DNA of 7,448 nt from Alphaproteobacteria bacterium (GTDB lineage Bacteria; Pseudomonadota; Alphaproteobacteria; Micavibrionales; SZUA-601): contig JAQGJA010000104.1 of the NCBI GenBank assembly GCA_028290805.1, positions 1 through 7,448 of the forward strand, in the 5' to 3' direction. The notes under the pieces are model-generated. The model worked only from the letters and a program-made list of their open reading frames with translations, ran no database searches and had not been told where the DNA came from. The translations under genes and the position numbers were made by a program. Below are positions 1 through 6,727 of the stretch, one piece after another. Position 1 is the first letter of the stretch; each line of letters begins with the position of its first letter.

Positions 1-517
1 GGGTCAGGTTGTCCTGGCCCACCACCGTGATTTTATCGCCCGGGTTGAACATTGAATTATTGTCGCTTCTGGCCAGCCAGAGCGTATCGCCGACGCGGAT
101 GCGGCGCAGCGCATCATTCCATTCGGTAACAATGCCGGACTGGTGCAGAACGGGATCGGTAACAGCGGTTGTTTTCTGGTTATAGCCGCGGATCGTCATA
201 AAAGCGGCGATCAGAAAGGTTCCTACAACCAGGAAATCCAGCAGGATTATGCCGGGCCAGGAAAGGCGCAAATTCGGATTAGTGTGATCGGCCAGCGAAA
301 ACGTGCCAAAGACGAACATGGCAAGGCCAATCAGGCCCAAGACACCCTTGGTTGGCAGCGCGGCTTCGAGCCCGATCAGGACAAGGCCAAACAGGATCCA
401 GGAAGGGTTGCTGTGAAAGGCGATGACGGCGTCGCTGGAAAGCCCGGTTTCAGCCAGCGCCATTCCAGGGAACAGCGTGAACAGAAGCAAGAGCATGAAA
501 ACAGGACATCTTCTCAT
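1..517 (-). CDS. NfeD-like membrane protein, 3' end beyond the window
   Basis: This reading frame has no stop before the left edge and gives 172 residues from the ATG at 517. The first 22 residues look like a signal peptide: MRR, a Leu/Phe-rich core, then a probable cleavage site after ALA at 20-22. Two or three membrane segments follow at about 38-55, 57-75 and 87-109. The second hydrophobic stretch contains GLEAALPTKG, which resembles the E-x-x-x-P-x-x-G signature of NfeD proteins. From about residue 125 a soluble part begins (GIVTEWNDAL, GDTLWLA, PGDKITVVG), matching the C-terminal OB-fold that starts the NfeD-C domain. Family members sit in the membrane and often pair with stomatin-like (SPFH) proteins in membrane-quality functions; no such partner is visible, but it could lie beyond the edge. 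The gene is divergent from the glycosyltransferase, with 63 bases between start codons. No Shine-Dalgarno site precedes the ATG. The family call is fairly sure; the exact role is not known. Confidence 0.8.
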   Translation of the reverse strand, partial: MRRCPVFMLLLLFTLFPGMALAETGLSSDAVIAFHSNPSWILFGLVLIGLEAALPTKGVLGLIGLAMFVFGTFSLADHTNPNLRLSWPGIILLDFLVVGTFLIAAFMTIRGYNQKTTAVTDPVLHQSGIVTEWNDALRRIRVGDTLWLARSDNNSMFNPGDKITVVGQDNLT

Positions 518-551
518 GCCATAATTATAACAGGGAATTGCCTTTTGTAAA
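517..551 (-). promoter_or_regulatory. Extended -10 promoter of the nfeD-like gene, probably leaderless
   Basis: On the minus strand a perfect TATAAT lies at 529-524. It is preceded by TG one base upstream, giving the extended -10 form TGTTATAAT. A TTTACA (5 of 6 matches to TTGACA) lies at 551-546, with a 16-base spacer. The seventh base after the -10 box is position 517, the A of the start codon, so the predicted transcript begins at the ATG and has no untranslated leader. This fits the absence of a ribosome binding site. The boxes are seen directly; the start site is inferred. Confidence 0.65.
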
Positions 552-581
552 GGAGGGTATTTTATGCTTTAATCCGGCCAA
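545..581 (+). promoter_or_regulatory. Candidate promoter of the glycosyltransferase-ygfZ unit
   Basis: TTGTAA at 545-550 (4 of 6 to the -35 consensus), a 17-base spacer, and TTTAAT at 568-573 (5 of 6 to the -10 consensus) would start transcription near 580-581, at the ATG. The -35 box overlaps the -35 box of the divergent nfeD-like gene. A second possible -10, TATGCT at 563-568, would give a leader of about 6 bases. An AGGAGGG at 551-557 is too far (23 bases) from the ATG to serve it directly. The match is moderate only. Confidence 0.4.
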
Positions 582-1621
582 TGAGCATACGTATCCTACA
601 TATCATGGCGGGCGGCACGGTCGGCGGCGCTGAAAACATCTTTCTCGAAGATATACTGGCTTTGTCCGGCAGCTCGGAACTGGTCCAGGCAGTGGTGACG
701 CGCAATGTCTCGCACCGTGTTAAAAAGCTGCGCGAGAAGAAAATACCGGTCTATACCGCCGCATTTTCGAAATGGTGGCTATGGCCGACGCGGCGGGTGA
801 TCAAAAAGGCCATCCGCAAATTCAAGCCCGATATCGTGCAATACTGGATGGGGCGCGCCGGAAGCTATGCCGTCGAGGGAAGCCATGTGAATGTGGCCTG
901 GTATGGCGGATATTACAACCGGACCAAGCGCTTTGCCAGTTGCACCCATCATATTGTCCTGACCAAAGACCTGCAGCGCCATGTGATTGACAGCGGCGCC
1001 GATGCCGAAGATGTGTCGATCATCCACACTATGGCGTCTTTTGAAAAAAACGTTATACACATCGCCCGGTCGGAACTGGATACGCCCGAGGATGCCGTCG
1101 TCTTATTGGGGCTGGCGCGGCTGCATTGGAAAAAAGGTTTTGATGTCTTGCTGAACGCTCTGGTCGAATTGCCGCAATGCGTGGCGTGGATCGCAGGGGA
1201 CGGGCCGTTACGCTGTGAACTGGAAGAGCTGGCCGACGAATTGGATGTCAAAAACCGCGTACGCTTTTTAGGCTGGCGCAATGACCGCGAGCGTTTATTG
1301 GCGGCCTGCGATATCGTGGCGTTTCCCTCGCGTTATGAACCGTTCGGCACGGTGATGGTCGATGCCTGGGCGATGAAAAAACCGCTGGTCGCCGCCGACG
1401 CCAAGGGGCCTGCCGCCTATGTGCAGAATGGCGTGGATGGGATACTGGTGCCAAAGGACGATGTTGCGGCTTTTGCCGGTGCAGTTAAAAAGATTATTGA
1501 TGATCCCGCCTTGCGCAACAAGATCGTTGCGGGCGGCTGGCATAAATACCAGTCCACCTTTACGCCAAAGGCATTCGTGCAGGACAGTCTGGAATTGTAT
1601 AAAAAACTGGTGCGGAATTAA
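581..1621 (+). CDS. Glycosyltransferase family 4 (GT-B fold)
   Basis: The 346-residue protein has the two-lobed GT-B layout. The N-terminal lobe opens with a short beta strand and the glycine-rich loop GGTVGGAENI at 11-20, which fixes the start at 581 because this loop normally lies about ten residues in. The C-terminal lobe carries GLARLHWKKGFD at 177-188 (the usual basic phosphate-binding K-KG-x-D segment), AGDGP at 205-209, FLGWR at 229-233, and the nucleotide-sugar site FPSRYEPFG at 248-256. The classic E-x7-E motif reads E253-x7-D261, a conservative change. There is no signal peptide or membrane segment, so it should act in the cytoplasm or at the inner membrane face. It would transfer an activated sugar to a glycan or lipid acceptor, perhaps in lipopolysaccharide or capsule synthesis. 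Neither donor nor acceptor can be read from the sequence. Its stop overlaps the next start (TAATG), so it is likely translationally coupled to ygfZ. No Shine-Dalgarno site lies close to the ATG. Confidence 0.88.
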   Translation: MSIRILHIMAGGTVGGAENIFLEDILALSGSSELVQAVVTRNVSHRVKKLREKKIPVYTAAFSKWWLWPTRRVIKKAIRKFKPDIVQYWMGRAGSYAVEGSHVNVAWYGGYYNRTKRFASCTHHIVLTKDLQRHVIDSGADAEDVSIIHTMASFEKNVIHIARSELDTPEDAVVLLGLARLHWKKGFDVLLNALVELPQCVAWIAGDGPLRCELEELADELDVKNRVRFLGWRNDRERLLAACDIVAFPSRYEPFGTVMVDAWAMKKPLVAADAKGPAAYVQNGVDGILVPKDDVAAFAGAVKKIIDDPALRNKIVAGGWHKYQSTFTPKAFVQDSLELYKKLVRN

Positions 1622-2418
1622 TGTTTTGCGCAAATTTGCGGCAGCGCGGGTTTATCCGCATCACGGGCGAGGATGCATTGGCATTTTTGCAGGGTATAAT
1701 CAGCAACGACGTTTATAAAGTGACGGCCGATAATGCGGTTTATGCGTGTTTTTTAACGCCGCAGGGGAAATATCTGGCCGATTTTTTCCTGTATCCGGTG
1801 ATGGGTGGATTGTTGCTGGATGTGGATCAATCCTTGCTAGCTGACTTATTGCGGCGTTTATTGATGTATAAACTGCGCAGCAAAGTCGTTCTGGAAGATG
1901 TTTCGGCGGAATATAGTGTAACCGCTTTATGGGGCGGGCCTGAAAAACCGGCGGAGGCGTTTATCGATCCGCGCGGGATGGATTTTGGTTTCCGTGTCCT
2001 GAATTCGGATTTATCGGGCAATGACCATTACGCCCTGTGGCAGATGCAAAACGGCTTGCCCGATGCGCAGGATTTCGAGCGGGAACGCACGACAATGCTG
2101 GAAGCCAATATGGATTTCCTGAACGGCGTTTCCTTTGACAAGGGATGCTATATGGGCCAGGAGATTACGGCTCGGATGCATTACCGCGCTTTGGTGAAGA
2201 AACGCTTTTTGCCGCTTGAATTATTGGCGGGACAGGAGATTACGCGCGAGACGCCGGTAATGCGGGATGGAAAACATATCGGCTATATTTTGAATGCCAG
2301 AGAAAATTTCGCGTTGGCTGTAATTCAGTCGGAAGCGTTGCAAGGCGGCTTGGATTGTGTGGTAGATGGCATGGATGCGACGATTAAAATTCCAGCATGG
2401 TTTAAGCAAGATAGTTAA
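1621..2418 (+). CDS. ygfZ: YgfZ/GcvT-like folate-binding protein, Fe-S cluster assembly or repair
   Basis: The 265-residue protein starts with the family's typical opening, RGFIRITGEDALAFLQG at 9-25 followed by SND at 28-30. It carries the diagnostic YgfZ signature K-G-C-Y-M-G-Q-E at 174-181, including the conserved Cys176. The segment around residues 40-60 (CFLTPQGKYLADFF) is also typical. The fold resembles the T-protein of glycine cleavage, but this subgroup (YgfZ in E. coli, IBA57 in mitochondria) binds tetrahydrofolate and helps assemble or repair Fe-S clusters, for example in MiaB-type radical-SAM enzymes. It should be cytoplasmic. It is slightly shorter than the E. coli protein but has both ends of the domain. 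The start codon overlaps the glycosyltransferase stop by one base, with only a weak GGA at 1614-1616, so translation probably depends on coupling. The functional link with the glycosyltransferase is not obvious; they likely share a promoter only. The gene ends 64 bases from the convergent glmS. Confidence 0.92.
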   Translation: MFCANLRQRGFIRITGEDALAFLQGIISNDVYKVTADNAVYACFLTPQGKYLADFFLYPVMGGLLLDVDQSLLADLLRRLLMYKLRSKVVLEDVSAEYSVTALWGGPEKPAEAFIDPRGMDFGFRVLNSDLSGNDHYALWQMQNGLPDAQDFERERTTMLEANMDFLNGVSFDKGCYMGQEITARMHYRALVKKRFLPLELLAGQEITRETPVMRDGKHIGYILNARENFALAVIQSEALQGGLDCVVDGMDATIKIPAWFKQDS

Positions 2419-2421
2419 ATT

Positions 2422-2480
2422 CAAAGACTCAAAGAACAAGAATAATCTTCTTTGCACCTTCGCGTCTTTGCGGTTCAAAT
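2422..2480. repeat. Hairpin-forming interspersed repeat between convergent genes
   Basis: The 64-base gap between ygfZ and glmS holds two nested inverted repeats. CAAAGAA at 2430-2436 pairs with TTCTTTG at 2448-2454 around an 11-base loop. CAAAGAC at 2422-2428 pairs with GTCTTTG at 2464-2470, with one unpaired base on the left and nine on the right. The right arm repeats the unit TTTGC/CTTCGCGTCTTTGCGGTT, the style of a small dispersed repeat I recall from many bacterial genomes, where it yields spurious peptides such as NRKDAKVQRR. It could fold in either transcript and protect or end the mRNAs, but there is no clear U-tract. Pairing is seen directly; membership of a repeat family is from memory. 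Confidence 0.6.
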
Positions 2481-2482
2481 CC

Positions 2483-4309
2483 TTATTCCACCGTCACCGA
2501 TTTCGCCAGATTACGTGGCTGATCCACATCGGTGCCTTTTAATACGGCGACGTGATAGGCCAGTAATTGGATGGGCAGCGCATATAAAATGGCGGAAATA
2601 AAGGGGTCAATATCCGGCATTTCAATGGTCCAGGTGCAATCATCCTTCAACTGGCGGCAGCCTTCTTTGTCGGAGATCAGCAATATTTTGCCACCGCGGG
2701 CGTGGACTTCTTTTAAATTCGAGGCGGTTTTTTCGAACCAGTGGTCACGCGGGGCCAGGACGATGACGGGGACGCTGTCGTCAATCAAGGCTATCGGCCC
2801 GTGTTTCATTTCCCCTGCGGCATAACCTTCGGCGTGGATATAGGAAATTTCTTTCAGCTTTAATGCGCCTTCCAGGGCGATGGGATAGGAGGTGCCGCGG
2901 CCGAGATATAAGACGTCGCGCGCTTCCATGATGGATTTGGCGATGGTCTTGATATTATCGTCATGGCGCAGGACATCGGCGGCGCGGGAAGGGATTTCGC
3001 GCAAGGCGCTGGACAGGCGGTGTTCCTCGTCCTGATCAATCGTGCCGCGTGCGGTGGCAAAGGCCAAAGACAAACATGCCAGCACGGTCAGTTGCGTGGT
3101 AAAGGCTTTGGTTGAGGCCACGCCGATTTCAGGACCGGCAAGGGTGTGCAGGGCAATGCCCGTTTCGCGTTCGATCGTGCTTTCAATGGCATTGACGACG
3201 CACATGGTTTTCTGGTTGTTCTTTTTGCAGTAACGCATCGCTTCCAGCGTATCGAGCGTTTCGCCCGATTGCGAGATAAACAGGGCGGCGCCATTTTCCG
3301 GCATCGGGGCTTCGCGGTAACGGAATTCCGAGGCGACATCGGTTTCGACCGGCATCTTTGCAATGCGTTCAAACCAATATTTGCTGGTCAATCCTGCATA
3401 ATAGGCGGTGCCGCAGGCCGAGATGGTCAGGCGCGAGGATTTAGCCAAATCCAGCACATTTTCAGGCACGGTGATCTTGCCCGTGCTGGGGTGGATAAAG
3501 CTGTTCAATGTATCGGCAATGACGGCGGGTTGTTCAAAGATTTCTTTGAGCATGAAATGGCGGTATTCGCCTTTGCCGGTCATCATGGCCGATTGGGCCG
3601 ACTGGCGGATGGGGCGTTTTACTTCGTCGTTGTTTTCATCGTAAATCGTAGCCCCTTCCTGGGTCACCTCCAGCCAGTCACCGTCTTCAAGATAAGAAAG
3701 CGTATCGGTCATCGGGGCGAGGGCATAGGAGTCGGATGCCAGAAACATTTCCCCCTTGCCGTATCCAAGCGCCAAAGGTGTGCCGCGGCGCGCACCGATC
3801 ATGAGGTTATTGTCATTGGCGAAAATCATGGCGATGGCAAAAGCGCCCTGTAAACGCTTGAGCGATTTTTTCGTCGCCTGTTGCGGCGTGTCGCCCTGGT
3901 TGATGTAATGGGTCATAAGATGGGCGATGACTTCGGTGTCGGTATCTGACTGGAAACGGCATTGGAACTGTTCCAGTTCCTGGCGCAATTCCTGGTAATT
4001 TTCAATGATGCCGTTATGCACGACGGCGACTTTATCGGTGGCATGCGGGTGGGCATTGCGTTCCGTCGGTCCGCCATGCGTGGCCCAGCGTGTATGGCCG
4101 ATGCCAATCATGCCGGGCAAAGGTTCGGCGTTTAATTTATTTTCGAGATTGACCAGTTTCCCTTCAGCCCGGCGGCGTTCAATATGGTTGTCATTGGTCA
4201 GCGTGGCGATGCCGGCAGAATCATAACCGCGATATTCAAGACGTTTCAGGCCCTCCACCAGACGGGCGGCAACATTTTTCTGACTGACGATACCGACGAT
4301 GCCGCACAT
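2483..4309 (-). CDS. glmS: Glutamine--fructose-6-phosphate aminotransferase (isomerizing)
   Basis: GlmS converts fructose-6-phosphate and glutamine into glucosamine-6-phosphate and glutamate, the entry step of amino-sugar and peptidoglycan synthesis, in the cytoplasm. The 608 residues match the usual length (609 in E. coli). The N-terminal glutaminase domain starts MCGIVGIV, with Cys2 as the nucleophile, then RGYDSAG at 27-33, HTRWATHG at 72-79, HNGIIENY at 98-105 and the SDTDTE segment at 121-126. Two SIS sugar-isomerase domains follow: ISACGTAYYAG at 296-306 and SQSGETLDT at 346-354 in the first, GRGTSYP at 470-476 and EGALKLKEISYIHAE at 480-494 in the second, with MKHGP containing His503. 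The C-terminal tail DQPRNLAKSVTVE contains Lys603, which meets the sugar. All catalytic residues I can check are present. The start lies 2 bases after the glmU stop. An AAGGA ribosome site lies within the last lysine codons of glmU, about 8 bases before the ATG. No glmS ribozyme is possible in that gap. Confidence 0.98.
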   Translation of the reverse strand: MCGIVGIVSQKNVAARLVEGLKRLEYRGYDSAGIATLTNDNHIERRRAEGKLVNLENKLNAEPLPGMIGIGHTRWATHGGPTERNAHPHATDKVAVVHNGIIENYQELRQELEQFQCRFQSDTDTEVIAHLMTHYINQGDTPQQATKKSLKRLQGAFAIAMIFANDNNLMIGARRGTPLALGYGKGEMFLASDSYALAPMTDTLSYLEDGDWLEVTQEGATIYDENNDEVKRPIRQSAQSAMMTGKGEYRHFMLKEIFEQPAVIADTLNSFIHPSTGKITVPENVLDLAKSSRLTISACGTAYYAGLTSKYWFERIAKMPVETDVASEFRYREAPMPENGAALFISQSGETLDTLEAMRYCKKNNQKTMCVVNAIESTIERETGIALHTLAGPEIGVASTKAFTTQLTVLACLSLAFATARGTIDQDEEHRLSSALREIPSRAADVLRHDDNIKTIAKSIMEARDVLYLGRGTSYPIALEGALKLKEISYIHAEGYAAGEMKHGPIALIDDSVPVIVLAPRDHWFEKTASNLKEVHARGGKILLISDKEGCRQLKDDCTWTIEMPDIDPFISAILYALPIQLLAYHVAVLKGTDVDQPRNLAKSVTVE

Positions 4310-4311
4310 AT

Positions 4312-5637
4312 TTATTTTCCTTTTTTCTTCAGGTTTCTTTCACGAAAATTCTTGGCCCAGAATAATATTTCCGTCTGCCGTCCGCGCGCCAGGGCCAGGG
4401 CTTCGGGGGTGACGAGTTTGGTAATCACCGATCCCGCTGCAACCATGGCATTATCGCCGATGACGACAGGGGCAACCAGGCTGGAATTGGAACCGATGAA
4501 AGCGCCATTACCAATAGTGGTTTTATTTTTATTGAAACCGTCATAATTGCAGGTAATGGTCCCTGCACCGATATTTACGTTTTGTCCCAGTGTGGCATCG
4601 CCGATATAGGAAAGATGGCTTACTTTTGCGCCTTTGCCGATCTGGGATTTTTTAATCTCCACAAAATTGCCGATGCGGGCGTTTTCTTCGATGGTCGTTT
4701 CAGGACGGATGCGGGCAAAAGGGCCTATTTCAACATTGTCGGAAATTGTCGCGCCTTCGATATGGCTGAAGGCTTTGACATGGACGTTGTTGCCGATGGT
4801 GACGCCGGGGCCGAAAAACACGTTTGGTTCGATGATAACATCCTGGCCGATCACGGTATCGGAGGCAAAATAAACGCTTTGCGGGTCGTGCAAGGTGACG
4901 CCGCCCAGCATGATTTTCTGGCGCAATTGCACCTGGAGCATGGTCTCCAGTACGGCGAGTTCCTCGCGCGTATTGGCGGCGGAGGTTTCGAACATCGAGG
5001 CTTCGACCACGCCGCAGATATGGTTTTGGGCGCGGGCGATGGCAACGACATCGGTGTTGTAATATTCTCCGCCAATGGCCTGGGGCTTTACGGCGCTGAG
5101 TAAAGCATGCGCCATGTGGCCTTTCAGGGCGATGGTGCCGGAATTGCAGAGATTGATGCCGCGCTCTTCCAATGTGGCTTCCTTGAATTCGACGATTTTT
5201 TTCAGCGCGCCATCATTATCGACGACCAGGCGGCCATAACGGCGCGGGTCTTCAAGGCGCATGGCCAGGACGGTGACGGCATCGTTGCTGGCGGCCAAAG
5301 AATGCACTGTTTCCTGGCGGATAAAGGGCATGTCGCCCACGGCCATGATGATTTTTTCAGGAATTTTTTTCAAACCCTGCATGCCGGTCAATGCGGCATG
5401 GGCGGTGCCTTTTTGTTCCTTTTGCACGACGATGGTAAGATCGGGGAAAAGCATTGGCGTCAACATATCATCAGGTGCAACCACAATGACGATTTCCAAT
5501 GCCCCGGCTGCTTTATAGGTTTCGACGGCATAGCCCAGAATGGGCTTATGCGCGATTTTGTGCAGCGGCTTTGGCAAGGCCGATTTCATGCGGGTCCCTT
5601 TGCCGGCCGCAAGGATGATGGCGGAAAATTCTTTCAT
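4312..5637 (-). CDS. glmU: Bifunctional GlmU: GlcNAc-1-phosphate uridyltransferase / glucosamine-1-phosphate acetyltransferase
   Basis: GlmU performs the last two steps to UDP-N-acetylglucosamine: acetylation of glucosamine-1-phosphate with acetyl-CoA, then uridylyl transfer from UTP. The N-terminal pyrophosphorylase domain (about 1-225) has the signature LAAGKGTRM at 9-17 with PKPLH at 22-26, EQKGTAHA at 74-81, and the metal-binding Asp102 in VGDMPF. From about 245 to the end runs a left-handed beta-helix of hexapeptide repeats (IGxxV-type) that forms the trimeric acetyltransferase. The predicted active-site residues are Arg311, Lys329 or Lys330, His341 in SHLSYIGD, and NYDG at 364-367. At 441 residues it is a little shorter than E. 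coli GlmU (456). The C-terminus is lysine-rich (NLKKKGK) and encodes the glmS ribosome site. No good Shine-Dalgarno precedes its own ATG at 5637. It follows the ispB-like stop by 55 bases, so it may be read from that upstream promoter; I see no convincing promoter in the gap. Confidence 0.97.
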   Translation of the reverse strand: MKEFSAIILAAGKGTRMKSALPKPLHKIAHKPILGYAVETYKAAGALEIVIVVAPDDMLTPMLFPDLTIVVQKEQKGTAHAALTGMQGLKKIPEKIIMAVGDMPFIRQETVHSLAASNDAVTVLAMRLEDPRRYGRLVVDNDGALKKIVEFKEATLEERGINLCNSGTIALKGHMAHALLSAVKPQAIGGEYYNTDVVAIARAQNHICGVVEASMFETSAANTREELAVLETMLQVQLRQKIMLGGVTLHDPQSVYFASDTVIGQDVIIEPNVFFGPGVTIGNNVHVKAFSHIEGATISDNVEIGPFARIRPETTIEENARIGNFVEIKKSQIGKGAKVSHLSYIGDATLGQNVNIGAGTITCNYDGFNKNKTTIGNGAFIGSNSSLVAPVVIGDNAMVAAGSVITKLVTPEALALARGRQTEILFWAKNFRERNLKKKGK

Positions 5638-5683
5638 GATTCATTTGTATCTGAGTTTGAGGGCAGGGAAAGTAACGATGTAT

Positions 5684-5711
5684 GACGCAAGGTTACGTCG
5701 ATCGTTCGACG
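5684..5711. repeat. Overlapping small inverted repeats at the ispB stop codon
   Basis: CGTCGA at 5696-5701 pairs with TCGACG at 5706-5711 around a 4-base loop. The same CGTC at 5696-5699 can instead pair with GACG at 5684-5687 in a near-palindrome centred on the stop codon. The two foldings exclude each other. No T-run follows, so this is not a standard terminator. It may be chance. Confidence 0.3.
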
Positions 5712-6706
5712 GCAAATAGCGCGATCTCTTTTAGCGTATCGCGCCAGGCGGATGCAGGCAGCACAGTCAAGGCGCGTTGCGCCGCAAGCGCATGTTCACG
5801 CGCAATTTCCAATGATGCATCAAGGCAATTGTATTTTTTCAAAATATTCAGCGCCTGGGAGAAATCAAAATCATTCTGTTTCAATTCGACCAAGCTGCGT
5901 TCCCAAAAAGCGCGTTCTTCGCTGCTGGCGTTTTCCAGGGCCATGACGACGGGAAGGGTGATCTTGCCTTCGCGGAAATCGTCGCCACTGTTTTTGCCCA
6001 TGGTTTCCAGGCTGCCCTGATAGTCTAATACGTCATCTGCGATCTGGAAGGCGATGCCCAAAGACTGGCCATAGGCATTGACGGCGGCGATGATGGCGGG
6101 ATCGGCCTTGGCGATGACGGCGCCGACTTCGCTTGCTGCGGCAAACAATGCTGCTGTTTTGGCGCCGATGACATCGAAATAAGTCGCCCGCGTCAAAGCC
6201 AGATTGCCCGTCGAGGCCAGTTGCATCACTTCGCCTTCGGCAATCACGGCCGAAGCGGTGGAAAGAATGCGCAAGACCTCCAGCGAACCGGTTTCGACCA
6301 TTAATTGAAAGGCGCGCGAAAACAGGAAGTCGCCGACCAGAACGCTGGCCTGGTTTCCGAACATGGCATTGGCCGAAGGCTGGCCGCGGCGCTGGTCGGA
6401 TTCATCGACGACGTCGTCATGCAGTAATGTAGCGGTATGGATAAATTCGACCGAAGCCGCCAGTTTCAGATGATCCGTGCCTTCATATCCCAAAGCGCGC
6501 GCCACGGCCAATGTCAAAAGCGGACGCAGACGCTTGCCGCCTGCGGCGATGATATAAGCAGCCAGTTGATTTATAAGAGGCACCGGCGATTCCATCCGCG
6601 CCAGGATTTCGGCATTCAATGCGGCGATATCGTCGCCCAAAAACGTGCGCAAGGCATCGACTGGCGAAGCGGTTTTAATTGTGCTAGGGTGTTTTGACAT
6701 TAACAT
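5693..6706 (-). CDS. ispB: Long-chain polyprenyl (octaprenyl/decaprenyl) diphosphate synthase
   Basis: This trans-prenyltransferase extends an allylic diphosphate with isopentenyl diphosphate units to make the ubiquinone side chain. The 337-residue protein has GGKRLRP at 56-62, the first Asp-rich motif LLHDDVVDE at 94-102 (D97, D98, D101), GDFLFSRAF at 125-133, GAKTA at 181-185, the second Asp-rich motif QIADDVLDY at 221-229, and DFREGKITLP at 243-252. The residue five before the first Asp is Ala92, and no bulky aromatic residue blocks the pocket there. This suits long products (C40-C50) rather than farnesyl or geranylgeranyl. The frame is open upstream to an ATG at 6793, but those extra 29 codons are antisense to the divergent methyltransferase, so I reject them. 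ATGs at 6706 and 6700 are both possible (337 or 335 residues). I chose 6706 because the candidate promoter starts transcription there. Neither has a Shine-Dalgarno site. Co-directional glmU and glmS follow. Confidence 0.93.
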   Translation of the reverse strand: MLMSKHPSTIKTASPVDALRTFLGDDIAALNAEILARMESPVPLINQLAAYIIAAGGKRLRPLLTLAVARALGYEGTDHLKLAASVEFIHTATLLHDDVVDESDQRRGQPSANAMFGNQASVLVGDFLFSRAFQLMVETGSLEVLRILSTASAVIAEGEVMQLASTGNLALTRATYFDVIGAKTAALFAAASEVGAVIAKADPAIIAAVNAYGQSLGIAFQIADDVLDYQGSLETMGKNSGDDFREGKITLPVVMALENASSEERAFWERSLVELKQNDFDFSQALNILKKYNCLDASLEIAREHALAAQRALTVLPASAWRDTLKEIALFAVERST

Positions 6707-6727
6707 GGACGAAAGTTTACGCCGATA
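6694..6727 (+). promoter_or_regulatory. Candidate promoter of the methyltransferase, inside the start of ispB
   Basis: A perfect TTGACA lies at 6694-6699. Sixteen bases later TTTACG at 6716-6721 could act as a weak -10 (3 of 6), placing the start at about 6727-6728, at the ATG. The -35 lies in the first codons of ispB, and the -10 overlaps the ispB -10 on the other strand. The -35 is convincing by itself; the -10 is weak. Confidence 0.35.

Noticed and set aside
143..550. A 135-codon plus-strand open frame at the left end.
   Set aside because: It is in register and antisense to the NfeD-like gene, and its translation is low-complexity and rich in Gln, Lys and Gly. The opposite strand shows a signal peptide, membrane segments and family motifs.
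2422..2470. A classic rho-independent terminator between ygfZ and glmS.
   Set aside because: The stems are short and A/T-rich, with large bulges, and no run of T follows on either strand.
2221..2478. A minus-strand open frame of 85 codons starting MNRKDAKVQRR.
   Set aside because: It begins in the hairpin repeat and continues antisense through ygfZ. This is the usual spurious product of such repeats.
3146..3853. A 235-codon plus-strand open frame opposite glmS.
   Set aside because: It is again in register with the glmS codons and explained by codon avoidance. GlmS itself is complete and fully conserved over the region.
4310..4311. A glmS ribozyme or riboswitch ahead of glmS.
   Set aside because: Only two bases separate glmU and glmS, so there is no leader to hold one. 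The glmS ribozyme is mainly found in Gram-positive bacteria.
4582..5685. Two long plus-strand open frames opposite glmU, in the same frame and split by one stop, giving 173 and 192 codons.
   Set aside because: They lie exactly in register with glmU codons. Such antisense frames stay open when TTA, CTA and TCA codons are avoided on the coding strand. The translations have no recognisable domain.
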